Assembly (NCBI GenBank): GCA_011109175.1
Contig: RDEW01000092.1
Location: 29,777-70,650, forward strand
Length of the DNA stretch: 40,874 bases
From: Dicyema japonicum
Taxonomy: Eukaryota > Dicyemida > Rhombozoa > Dicyemidae
Direction of reading: 5' to 3'
Shown: positions 31,997 through 40,874 of the stretch, piece after piece
Layout of the letters: each line of letters opens with the position of its first letter
How positions within the stretch are numbered: position 1 is the stretch's first letter
Position numbers and translations under genes: made by a program
Notes under the pieces: generated by a model
Seen by the model: the letters and a program-made list of their open reading frames with translations, nothing else
What the model was told of the DNA's origin: nothing
Databases searched by the model: none

Positions 31997-32140
31997 GTTA
32001 CGGGTTCGATTCTCGATGATGTTCACCTGGTGGAAGGTTCCACGCATCTACGATGCTAAAAGGGCTTGACGAGTGACGCCGTCATCAGTGGACATTCATT
32101 GCTGAACTAGATCGTCTATAAAGTACATACACCAAAGAAA
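31997..32140 (-). repeat. Dispersed repeat with a tRNA B-box-like sequence at one end
   Basis: The part 32040-32140 is the inverted counterpart of 11190-11350 and 34915-35070 (GACGAGTGACGCCGTCATCA). Next to the PKG end lies GGGTTCGATTCTC, close to the RNA polymerase III B box. A clear A box was not found, so a tRNA-derived SINE is possible but unproven. It replaces the last codons of the PKG pseudogene. Confidence 0.5.
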
Positions 32141-32429
32141 AAGAAAACAAAGAAGTGAAGAGTATTCCTTGATCCTTTCTCAATTAGCTATTATAACTGT
32201 TCTTTGCTTAAAATAAAGTGTATGCATCTGCCTGTGGGGAGCGATCGATGTCTGATATTTATTTGTCGTATACTTTTAAATTCATACTTTTTACGACAAA
32301 AGTGAAATCACAAATCTAATAACCAGAGAGATTTATGAGTTCTTAAAAATCTGATGTTCATTATACGAGGAGAGGAAGGACAACAGGAATGTCGAGTTTC
32401 TGCTAAGAGTCTGTAGTCGTCTCTTCTAT

Positions 32430-32555
32430 TCGGAATCAGTTGCTGCCGGACACCCTTCTATGCCGGAATCAGTCAGAAAGGTGCTAGTAACGAACTAATT
32501 AGGGGATAACGCTAACTATTGGAATCAGTCGCTGCCGGATACCCTTCTATGCCGA
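32430..32555. repeat. Short direct repeat
   Basis: GGAATCAGTTGCTGCCGGA..CCCTTCTATGCCG recurs 91 bases on with C for T changes. A second short box, TTTTTACGACAAAAGT, occurs at 32289 and 32590. No coding content seen. Confidence 0.7.
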
Positions 32556-32632
32556 TTCGCACAAGAACAGAAAGATGGTCGTTTCATCGAATCAGTCGAT
32601 TTTTTACGACAAAAGTACACTCCCAAATCTAA

Positions 32633-32818
32633 GTGGAGCACCGACATGGGATGAACTTTCAAGAGAGTGATGTTAGTGTGGTCATTCATTTCCTACAACA
32701 AGTTGAGGATGACGGAATTGTGCCCATAGAACAACAATGCTGGAGTGAAGATCAGATTAGTAATATTGATCAAGAGATTGCAGATAGAGATCTAAGGAAT
32801 GGCACAAAACAAAAGTGA
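32633..32818 (+). CDS. Small unrecognised ORF
   Basis: Sixty-one codons with a balanced, acidic composition (QQVEDDGIVPIEQQCWSEDQ, DQEIADRDLRNG), unlike the chance frames nearby. No signal peptide, membrane span or known motif. No second copy. Confidence 0.22.
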   Translation: MEHRHGMNFQESDVSVVIHFLQQVEDDGIVPIEQQCWSEDQISNIDQEIADRDLRNGTKQK

Positions 32819-32858
32819 ATAAATTAATACAGCCAATCAATTTTAAATAGTTTAATTC

Positions 32859-33300
32859 TGATTTTTGGCTTTAATGTTCAACTTTGACAACTTCAAAGTA
32901 GCCAAGTTAGGCTAAAAGATCGATACTCATATATTTATGATTAATTTAAAATTGGTTGATCCTTGATACCAGTAATCAAGATCTATAAACAAAATTGACA
33001 GCGCAGGAAGCTAAAATAAAAATTAACTAACAAAAATAGATATCTCCCAAGATTTAAATCGAATAAAAAACGAAAATNTTTTGATTTTTGGCTTTAATGT
33101 TCAACTTTGACAACTTCAAAGTAGCCAAGTTAGGCTAAAAGATCGATACTCATATTTTATGATTAATTTAAAATTGGTTGATCTTTGATACCAGTAATCA
33201 AGATCTATAAACAAAATTGACAGCGCAGGAAGCTAAAATAAAAATTAACTAACAAAAATAGATATCTCCCAAGATTTAAATCGCATAAAAAACGAAAATA
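32859..33300. repeat. Direct duplication across the single n at 33078
   Basis: TTTTTGGCTTTAATGTTCAA onward (32862 to about 33077) is repeated from 33080 with three or four differences. The n separates the copies. Confidence 0.88.
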
Positions 33301-33323
33301 ATACAAAAAGTAGATATCAGATA

Positions 33324-33620
33324 GTGATAAAGAACTGGCAAAAATCTCCTGTGCTACATCAGAAATTTTATATAAACTTGAATCTTGAAGAGATGGGTCT
33401 TTCTTGGAGAGATGGTTTTTTGACAGCATTTTTTAGACTTGTTTATTTATTTATATCTTGGATGACTGAGATTGACAGAAATAAGGTAATACAAATCAGT
33501 TCCTGCAATCGAGTGAAACATCTAACGTCTGTGGTCTTTATTAAGAAACAATGCCTTCTCTCACAATGTCGTTATCTGGAGACAAGTTCTGGAACGAGTC
33601 ATGATCAAGGGGTTAGTTAG
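33324..33620 (+). other. 98-codon frame of unknown status
   Basis: Open from ATG 33324 to 33620 (LEEMGLSWRDGFLTAFFRLV, then IKKQCLLSQCRYLETSS). Its last 45 or so bases recur at 34087, across an n, in a shorter frame. No family recognised. Confidence 0.2.
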
Positions 33621-34520
33621 TTTGGTTACCCTTGGTCTTTGGAATAATTTTTTTAATGAAACGTGAAAATAATTGTCGTTTATTGTTGTAACGTCGAAAA
33701 TTTCCGATTCTAAGAGTTTCTTCAATTGTTAATAAATATCCAAAAAATTACTTTGATTGTCTTGTTTCGTAATAAATTGTTTTTTTCAAAAATAACTAAA
33801 ATAGTAATTTCTCAGTTTGATCATTGTATTTGAATAACTGGCAACATCCTGTGAAGTGGAGAGGTCACAAAATTTTAACGATAGAAATTTCCTACTCAAA
33901 AATGAAAAATATTATCTAATTTCTGTTTTAACAAATAAAATTTAAATTTTTAAGTCAACTTTTTTTTGATTGTTCCACTCGCCGTTGAGACGTCTGGTTC
34001 CCTTGTCTTTGCGAAGTTGGAATTCTTGAGTCGTCTAGGGAATCGGATTTTACACGATCATAAGATCTCCGTGAGCGCTGCTAGTNTTGTCTCACAATGT
34101 CGTTATCTGGAGACAAGTTCTGGAACGAGTCAGGATCAAAGGGTTAGTTAGTTTGGTTACCCTTGGTCTTTGGAATAATTTTTTTAATAAAACGTGAAAA
34201 TAATTGTCGTTTATTGTTGTTGTAACGTCGAAAATTTCCAATTCTAAAAATTTTTTCAATTGTTAATAAATATCCAAAAAATTACTTTGATTGTCTTGTT
34301 TCGTAATAAATTGTTTTTTTTCAAAAATAACTGAAAAAGTAATTTCTCCGTTTGATCATTGTATTTGAATGGCTAACAACATCCTGTGAAGTGGAGAGGT
34401 CACAAAATTTTAACGATAGAAATTTCCTACTCAAAAATATTAACTAATTTCTGTTTTAACAAATAAAATTTAAATTAACTTTTAATTTTTAAGTCAACTT
34501 TTTTTTGATTGCTCCACTCG
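33555..34520. repeat. Direct duplication across the single n at 34086
   Basis: The stretch from TCTCACAATGTCGTTATCTG (33558) to the LINE tail near 33975 recurs from 34089 to about 34515 with scattered differences and a small insertion. Each copy runs into a LINE RT tail. Confidence 0.88.
33965..34085 (+). pseudogene. LINE reverse transcriptase C-terminal tail, cut at n
   Basis: IVPLAVETSGSLVFAKLEFL followed by SRLGNRI is the VPLAVETSG..G.S.LEFLSRLGNRI block of the LINE RT C-terminal domain. It is interrupted at the single n (34086) before the ERCWLFER motif. Confidence 0.75.
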
Positions 34521-34690
34521 CCGTTGAGACGTCTGGTTCCCTTGCCCTTGCGACGTTGGAATTCTTGAGTCGTCTAGGGAATCGGATTTCTACACGATCA
34601 TGAGATCTCCGTGAGCGCTGCTAGTTATTTGAGCGAAGCTCGCTCGTCATCCTGAGAGGTAATAGCTGCGCAGTCAGGGCCAAAATCACC
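34510..34690 (+). pseudogene. LINE reverse transcriptase C-terminal tail
   Basis: The same block as 33965-34085, continuing through a GDP-like HERC segment (CCGTGAGCGCTGCTAGTTA, where TGG of WLF has become AGT) and SSLVILRGNSCAV to the family's end. Frame slips occur around the first motif. Confidence 0.75.
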
Positions 34691-34739
34691 AGGTAAACTA
34701 ATTAAAAAGAAAGGTGATCTTGCTTCTCTCAGAATATTC

Positions 34740-34870
34740 TCATCTTTTCCCAGGTGTTGCTCTCGGGAACCGACACTGCTCTCGGAATCTATTCCCGGTG
34801 TTGCTCTCATTACGATAATAACATAGTTAACTATTACATAAATAAATAATAATAATAAAGCCTTTTCACG
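34740..34870. repeat. Short GTTGCTCTCGGGAA-type repeats
   Basis: GTTGCTCTCGGGAA, CTGCTCTCGGAATC and GTTGCTCTCATTAC follow one another within 60 bases. The ATAAATAATAATAATAAAG tail after them resembles a LINE 3' tail. Confidence 0.45.
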
Positions 34871-34914
34871 AGAGCCATAGTATTTATAGATCCGCATAGG
34901 CAGGACACACACTT

Positions 34915-35070
34915 TATTTAAGTAAAGAACAGTTAATTTTAACTAATCGTAGAACCAAGAAATGATCTTCACTTCTTTTTTCTTTTTCTTGTGTGAGTGT
35001 CCTTTCTAGACAATCCAGTTCCGCAGTGAGTATCCACTGATGACGGCGTCACTCGTCAAACAACTATTAC
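34915..35070. repeat. Dispersed repeat, third family member
   Basis: Same orientation as 11190-11350: ACACTTTATTTAAGTAAAG, a CTTCACTTCTTTTTT segment, GACAATCCAGTTCC and CACTGATGACGGCGTCACTC. Differs at many positions, so it is an old copy. Confidence 0.6.
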
Positions 35071-35694
35071 ATTATTATGGATGTTTTTATCAGAACAGAT
35101 ATACCTCATTAATTGAGCCGGCCATTAAATAAATATTATATAATGATTTCATTTTATTACAGAAACTGAAATATCATCACTGATTTAGCTGGCTATTGTG
35201 TAAGTGTGCTGTTTCAAGAAACGAAAATTATCTAATATTCTATTACGAAAATGTATGATTATTATATATTTAATCTTATCGTCCACATTACGGGTTTGAT
35301 TTTGCATCCACATAGGTATTTATTTCCAACCACTAATAAAATCATTCTAATTATAAATGTTAAAAGTGCACTTAATCTATGGTGCTTGAATGATGCTGTT
35401 TCTTCTCACAATAGTTATTGAGATACGCTCTCGAAGCCATCACTTTAACATGGATCTACGGTGACCCTTTTCTTTTAGCAATTTTTAATTTATGAACATT
35501 AAAAATAAGACAATTTAAATCAAAAGCATGCTTAAATAGTTAAAGTTTTTGCAATTTGAAAAAGTTTATTCATCAATTAAAATTAGAACAAGTGGTCTCC
35601 ACTAACATAATCGACGTTGCATTGCCTTTTACGATTGCAACGGATATTAACTGGAGAAAATTTTTTTTATTTTGATAAAAAAAATACTCCTGGA

Positions 35695-35880
35695 GATGTC
35701 ACACATTTTGTGTATAGCCCGCATGTGTCGAAAAAGAAACAATTTCAGATGTCAATCTCTTCCACACACCTCTATCATTAAATAGAACTCTAAAAGAATC
35801 CTGGTCGTCAGCGGAATTCAGTTTTAACTTTACATTTTTGAGGTCCTATTGGACGACGACTGATAATGTAACCCTAGGCA
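35695..35880 (-). pseudogene. D1 copy of an unrecognised frame, with an in-frame TAG
   Basis: Minus strand: DLKNVKLKLNSADDQDSFRV, LFNDRGVWKRLTSEIVSFST, HAGYTQNV and a TGA. A TAG replaces the Lys codon just before the DLKNV. Its D2 partner at 38782-38967 is open throughout. Confidence 0.4.
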
Positions 35881-36164
35881 TTACACGGAAAAGGTAGCGT
35901 TGTTTTCCTTAGTTTTGTTAATAGTAACGTGGATTATCTTTAATTCCTTTAAATAAGGATTTGATTTATTAGTAAAGAAAACATTTTATTAATATTTTAT
36001 TCATTGGTTGATTTGGGTGAACCAATTTCGACTAAACCAGTGAGTATAAGTAACTTTGGAGAACATTTCTGGATAGATTTGCTTGTGAATAAAACACGGA
36101 TTTGTATTTTTTGTAATTTTTCAACAAAATGATCTCAAATTGCCCTGTTTTTTAGCATTAATAN

Positions 36165-36495
36165 CCGGTTTCCAAGACACCGAGAAACTCGAGTGTAGAG
36201 GGGGAGTAGGATCCGGAAGTCTCCATAGCAAGGGGAACAAATTTGACATCATCACGAAGGTCGACGTATTTAACGAGTTTGGCCTTCTCCACTTTTACGG
36301 ATGCTGAACTGGCCCTTGTAGCACTCTCGTGACGATTTTTCTGGGCGAACATGTCTGTACATGTCACATCTTAAACCAGTGGTTTCCCGGCCTCAAATGG
36401 AAATATGGTCATCCCGTCCGGTCGTTTCCCGTCACTTCTGCATAGCCCGACCGGTTCAAGAATGACCGAGTATTCAGCAGCATCCATCTCAAATA
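36165..36495 (-). pseudogene. Non-LTR reverse transcriptase C-terminal domain
   Basis: Minus strand: ILEPVGLCRSDGKRPDGM, TIFPFEAGKPLV, a TAA where the conserved Trp of WDVTC should be, then DVTCTDMFAQ, a KAKLVKYVDLRDD helix, FVPLAMETSGSYSPSTLEFL. This is the best textbook match to the LINE RT family in the window. It stops at the single n (36164) before the WLF tail. Confidence 0.85.
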
Positions 36496-36860
36496 ACCAG
36501 CAGCGCTCATTAGGGTCTCCTGATCGTGTAGAAATCCGATTTCCTAGACGAGTCAAGAATTCGTCTCAGGCGCATGGAATCAGACGTCTCAACGGCGAGT
36601 GGAACAAACAAAAAATCCTTGGGTAGGACCACGTATTTTCCAGTTTCAACCTTCGGCCTTCTCAGCGTCAGAGCAGGCTCCAGAGGCACTCTGGAGTAGG
36701 TTGCAAGGGGCAGTTTACTAAATATTTGGTATTGTTTCTGATCACCACCATTGAGAGCCTCTGCCTCAATTAAAGTTTTTTGTGTGTTGGATAAAACCGA
36801 ACTATTTCCTTGATCCAATGACGCCACAGAAAGAAGAAAGAGAAATTTTGACACCACATG
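36496..36860 (-). pseudogene. Second LINE RT C-terminal tail fused upstream
   Basis: Minus strand: VETGKYVVLPKDFLFVPLAV, ETSDSM, then after a frame slip RLGNRISTRSGDPNERCWLF. It runs straight into the EPVGL part of the neighbouring copy in one frame, so two LINE copies are joined head to tail at about 36490. The order is wrong for a single element, since the tail of one precedes the middle of the next. Confidence 0.75.
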
Positions 36861-37199
36861 GCAGTACGCGTCCTAAATCCTTATATAAATGTTTTTTAGC
36901 TATAAAATGTTTCATTTTAGCTTTATAGATAATCTAGTTATCGTTGCACATAGGTTCTGCAGCGAGCACTGCTGAAATTTGAAAAGGAAGAAGTACCACT
37001 GCATCCTAAGAATATGAATACTTGGGCTTCAGCTGTGCACTGCGCCTCATAATCCGTTCTACTAGCTATCTCTATGTAATTTTCCTCCTCACACGTCTCC
37101 ACAGTTCAAAACTTTTCAAGCAGGGTATAATAGACAGCCTGAGAGTACAATAAGGACATAGACACGTCAAATTTTGACTGATTTAAATTAATTTAATGC

Positions 37200-37650
37200 A
37201 TATTTATTATTAAATTAATTTTGCAATATGGCGAACCTATAATTATATTAATATATTGTTTCGCATGCGTTTGCCACTTTCTTGTGGTTGGCTGTTTGTT
37301 TACTTTTTGTGTATTTTTTTGCTGTGTTGTCATACATTATATTATTGGATTTATCAAATAGTGTTGAAGGTTATTATCAAAATGTCTAATATATTTTATA
37401 TTTTGTTAACCTATAAATATTGATTATTTTCCACTATTTGAGTTGTCCCTATTTATATTCTCTTGCTATTTCTCTTCCATATTATTTATTGGATTTATCA
37501 AATAGTGTTGAAGGTTATTATCAAAATGTCTAATATATTTTATATTTTGTTAACCTATAAATATGGATTATTTTCCACTATTTGAGTTGTCCCTATTTAT
37601 ATTCTCTTGCTATTTCTCTTCCATATTATTTGTATCCCAAATTGTTATGT
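37200..37650 (+). repeat. Dispersed non-autonomous element with hairpin
   Basis: Order: TTGCAATATGGCGAACC, TTTGCCACTTTCTTGTGGTT, then the hairpin pair. Related copies: 40540-40874 (same strand) and 5190-5700 (inverted). No coding frame, so a MITE-like element is likely. Confidence 0.55.
37345..37632. repeat. 144-bp tandem duplication of a hairpin sequence
   Basis: Units 37345-37488 and 37489-37632 differ by one or two bases. Within a unit CAAATAGTG and CACTATTTG form inverted ends about 95 bases apart, and AGGTTA..CAAAAT pairs with ATTTTG..TAACCT inside. The D2 copy at 40691 has one unit in view before the window ends. Confidence 0.85.
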
Positions 37651-37984
37651 CCTTACATCGTGATTATACATTGTTTCAATGAATATGATTATTAATGTTT
37701 CCAGGTAAGCAGAAGCTGCATCGAGTGCCACCTCTTTTCGATAAATGTATTTAAATGTAACCAAAATTAGATTTTCTATTCCGCAAATGTAGCCACATCA
37801 GATTTTCTTCATATTTCACTGAAGCTATTACGCCCTCGTGTTTTTCCACTTTATTGTGGTATCAATGCAGAATTTCGCTCTCTGGTGTAGCCGGCCTTTA
37901 AATATTACATTTAAATTTATTGAACTTTTTTTAAGCCCAAGGAGCACGAAGAAAGAAAGTATTAATTTGCTAAATTAAGTGATC

Positions 37985-38165
37985 TCAGTCTCCGACATCT
38001 ATCGAATTCCTTTCTAATTTATTGAACCAGAAAACACCGCTATACATAGAATAAAAACAAATTTGTTTATCCTGGCCTCCTTCAGCAGACTTCGTATGCT
38101 CGGACTTTAAGGGAATGCCGTCCAGGAGGAGCTCCTTTGGATGGTTTTGACTAATTGTACTTTTT
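37985..38165 (-). pseudogene. Segment related to the unrecognised gene at 17095-17567
   Basis: Minus strand: KELLLDGIPLKSEHTKSAEG then DKQICFYSMYSGVFWFNKL, ending at TGA 37985-37987. The A1 block has EEFLLDGTSFKSEHAK and, one frame over, EGGRD and VVYWFNKF in the same order. The shared motifs suggest a common coding origin rather than chance. Family unknown. Confidence 0.4.
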
Positions 38166-38781
38166 CAGATATAATATAGGAGTTTCCCTATTTATCTCTT
38201 GGATATAATTCTCTTCAAGCCTATTTGTATCCCAAGATGTTATGTTGTCTGCATCATGTCAAGATTATTTTGGTTATACATTTCTTTTCCACTTTGATGT
38301 GCTTGTCTTCAGTGTTTAAGTATTGAAGCCAAATAGATTGTTGTTTCTTTACAAGGATATCTCTGTTGTCCCACNAAATTCTTTTTTATCAGAACAGATA
38401 TACCTCATTGATTGAGCCGGCCATTAAATAAATATTATAGTTGACAGTGCAATTAATCTATGGAGCTTGACTGATGCTGTTTCTTCTCACAATAGTTATT
38501 GAGATACGCTCTCGAAGCCATCACTTTCACATGGATCTACGGTGACCCTTTTCTTTTAACAATTTTTTTAATTTATGAACATTAAAAATAAGACAATTTA
38601 AATTAAAAGCATGATTAAATAGTTATAGTTTTTGCAATTTGAAAAAGTTTATTCATCAATCAAAATTAGAACAAGTGGTCTCCACTAACATAATCGACGT
38701 TGCATTGCCTTTTACGATTGCAACGGATATTAAATGGAGAAAATTTTTTTTTATTTTAATAAAAAAATACTCCTGGAGATG

Positions 38782-38967
38782 TCACACATTTTGTGTATAG
38801 CCCGCATGTGTCGAAAAAGAAACAATTTCAGATGTCAAACTCTTCCACACACCACTATCATTAGATAGAACTCTAAAATAATCCTGGTCGTCAGTGGAAT
38901 TCAGTTTTGACTTTACGTTTTTGAGGTCCTTCTGGACGACGACTGGTAATGTAACCCTAGGCATCAC
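38782..38967 (-). CDS. D2 copy of an unrecognised 61-codon frame
   Basis: Open from ATG to TGA: RVTLPVVVQKDLKNVKSKL, DDQDYFRVLSNDSGVWKSL, SFSTHAGYTQNV. Compared with D1 it has several substitutions but no stop or frameshift. Many changes are in third positions or conservative (Lys to Arg, Asp to Asn), which hints at past coding. No motif recognised. Confidence 0.35.
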   Translation of the reverse strand: MMPRVTLPVVVQKDLKNVKSKLNSTDDQDYFRVLSNDSGVWKSLTSEIVSFSTHAGYTQNV

Positions 38968-39544
38968 ACGGAAAAGGTTAACGTTGTTTCTCTAAATCTT
39001 TTTAAAAGTGAAAGGATTATCTTTAATTCCTTTACACAAAGATTTAATTTATTAGTAAAAAAAGCAATTTATTAATATTTAATTTATTGGTTTATTTTGG
39101 TGAACCAAATCCGACTAAACCAGTGCGTATAAGTAACTTTGGAGAGCATTTCCAGATAGATTTAAAAGAGACTTTGTTTGTGAATACTTGTAAACGTGTT
39201 AAAACACCGATTTATATTTTTTGCAATTTTTCAACAAAATGATCTCAAATTGCCTTGTTTTTTTAGCATTAATAGTTTCACTTTATTTATGTGAAGTTCT
39301 TAAGTTATGTCCATACAATCCCCGTTCTCGGCTGTTGGGAGATTGTAAAAGATTAATAGTTCAATATTTTCATTAAGATTTCTTTCTTGTGCTGTCTCAA
39401 CCAAAAAATATGCCAAATGAAGAGAAATTTTAACTTTCTATTAAATTTGTTAAAACTTAGTAATAACCTAAATTTCAAATTTCCATAATGGTCAAGTTAA
39501 AAATTATTAATTTTATTAAAAAAAGAAAAGAGAGTAAATGGTCA

Positions 39545-39830
39545 TATAGCGGCTGTCCTGACTGCGTGGCTATTCCCTCTCAGGATGGCGAGTGAGATTG
39601 CTCAAATAACCAGCAGCGCTCATGAGGGTCTCCTGATCGTGTAGAAATCCAATTTCCTAGACGACTCAAAAATTCGTTGCAGGCTCTAGGGACCAGACGT
39701 CTTAACGGCGAGTGGAACAAACAAAAAATCCTTGGGTAGGACACGTACTTTTCCAGTTTCAACCTTCGGCCTTATCAGAGTCAGAGCTGGCTCCAGAGGC
39801 ACTCTGGAGTAGGTTGCAATGAGCAGTGTA
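39545..39830 (-). pseudogene. LINE reverse transcriptase C-terminal tail
   Basis: Minus strand, with frame slips: KLEKYVSYPRIF.LF, LSRLGNWISTRSGDPHERCW, LFEQ, then SLAILRGNSHAVRTAAI and a stop at about 39545. The RGN tail is complete here, unlike in the partner at 36496-36860. The WISTRSGDPHERCWLF part is intact. Confidence 0.8.
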
Positions 39831-40159
39831 TTAAATATTTGGATAATTGAAAAGAAACAAGTAAAGTCTTTTTGTTAAAAGGTCAAAATTGCGTAAACAT
39901 TGTTTCTTATCACCACTATTGCGAGCCTCTGCCTCAATTAAAGTCTTTCGTCTGTTGGATAAAACTAAATTATTTCCTTGATTCAATGACGCCACAGAGA
40001 GAAAAAATAGAAATTTTGACACCACATGGCAGTACGCGTCCTAAAATCCTTATATAAATGTTTTTTAGCTATAAAATGTTTCATTTTAGCTTTATAGACA
40101 ATCTAGTTATTGTTGCACATAGGTTCTGAGCGAGCACTGCTGAAATTTGAAAAGGAGGA

Positions 40160-40345
40160 AGTACCACGGCATCGTGGACTGATTCTTTTTTCCAGCCGAT
40201 CACTGTTTAGACATCTGGCGTTATTAAGCCCGAGCATGTCTGGGTTTATCAGGTAAATCGGACGGTTTACAGGAAAAAGGAAGGGTGAACCTAGAATGGC
40301 GCAATGGCTTTTCCAGAACATTGGGATCGTGATTATGAGAGGTAA
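40160..40345 (+). pseudogene. LINE RT tail inserted in block D2
   Basis: About 185 bases absent from block D1 (compare CACTGCATCCTAAGAATATG at 36999). The plus strand ends MAQWLFQNIGIVIMRGNY, the WLFQ..I...RGN close of a LINE RT. It is in opposite orientation to the LINE tail at 39545-39830. Its restriction to D2 dates the insertion, or the D1 loss, to after the duplication. Confidence 0.65.
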
Positions 40346-40874
40346 CTACCCCCTAAGAATATGAATACTTGGGCTTCAGCTGTGCACTGCGCCACATAAC
40401 CCGTTCTACTAGCTATCTCTATGTAACTTTCTTCCTCACACGTCTCCACAGTTCAAAACTTTTCAAGCAGGGTATAATAAACAGACTGAGAGTACAATAA
40501 GGACGTAGACACGTCAAATTTTGACTGTTTTAAATTAATTTAATGCATATTTATTATTAAATTAATTTTGCAATATGGCGAACCTATAATTATATTAATA
40601 TATTATTTCGCATGCGTTTGCCACTTTTTTGTGGTTGGCTGTTTGTTTACTTTGGTGTATTTTTTTGCTGTGTTGTCATACATTATATTATTGGATTAAT
40701 CAAATAGTGTTGAAGGTTATTATCAAAATGTCTAATATATTTTATATTTTGTTAACCTATAAATATGGATTATTTTTCACTATTTGAGTTGTCCCTATTT
40801 ATATTCTTTTGCTATTTCTCTTCCACATTATTTGTATCCCAAATTGTTATGTCCCTACATCGTGATTATACATT

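Larger units (their letters stand above)
35084..37750. repeat. Block D1, copied at 38376-40874
   Basis: The unit includes a minus-strand open frame, LINE RT tails and the hairpin element. D2 lacks about 230 bases near 35140-35365 and has about 270 bases at 39270-39540 where D1 has the single n (36164). Identity is clearly below that of the A and C blocks. Confidence 0.85.
38376..40874. repeat. Block D2, second copy of block D1
   Basis: Starts just after the single n at 38375 with TTTTTTATCAGAACAGATA and follows D1 to the end of the window, with the indels noted for D1 and an extra LINE tail at 40160-40345. Confidence 0.85.

Noticed and set aside
34915-35070. Hammerhead ribozyme suggested by CTGATGA in the dispersed repeats
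   Set aside because: The partner GAAA element and a consistent stem II are absent, and the C1 and C2 copies read CTGATGGC instead.
1-40874. Microsporidian origin, suggested by AT richness and tiny introns
   Set aside because: Gene density is far too low, and PKG, hAT and metazoan-type LINE tails are not expected there. I cannot exclude it without a database search.

Overview
This is AT-rich eukaryotic DNA from a scaffold: one 480-base N run plus eight isolated single n positions. It shows no operons, no bacterial-type gene density, and almost no long open frames. The host signal comes from reading through very short introns. Once GT..AG introns of 20-26 nt are removed, a MIS12-like kinetochore gene reads cleanly at 18189-18737 and again at 24558-25106. 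A decayed cGMP-dependent protein kinase (31157-31996) shows four more introns of 21-26 nt. Introns this short, with animal-type non-LTR retrotransposons and a PKG, fit a dicyemid mesozoan best. That assignment is inference; no species marker is present.

Layout. 1-3.4 kb: LINE debris, including a gag-like ORF1 with CCHC knuckles, an endonuclease/linker ORF2, and C-terminal reverse transcriptase tails in both orientations. 3.4-9.3 kb: mostly featureless AT-rich DNA with repeats and two short unrecognised open segments. 9.3-10.4 kb: RT palm fragment beside a hAT transposon remnant. 10.4-11.5 kb: repeat block C1, copied at 21.3-22.36 kb (C2). 12-15.4 kb: more LINE RT fragments, one with an exact 147-bp tandem duplication. 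17-21.3 kb: block A1, carrying an unrecognised minus-strand gene, a RUVBL1 (pontin) remnant, MIS12 and a possible membrane-protein gene. 22.36-22.84 kb: assembly gap. 23.5-28.1 kb: block A2, a second copy of the same gene cluster. 28.13-30.3 kb: a third, partial copy of the end of that block. 31.2-32.0 kb: PKG pseudogene ending in a dispersed repeat. 32.4-36.2 kb: duplicated AT-rich DNA and LINE tails. 35.1-40.9 kb: two diverged copies of a unit of about 2.5 kb, including LINE RT tails and a hairpin element.

Only the two MIS12 copies look like intact protein genes. They differ at two of 456 exon positions by eye, while the DNA just downstream differs heavily, which suggests selection or recent exchange. 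MIS12 would act at the kinetochore. RUVBL1 and PKG are broken and should make no working enzyme. Most of the rest is a transposon graveyard dominated by 5'-truncated LINE 3' ends.
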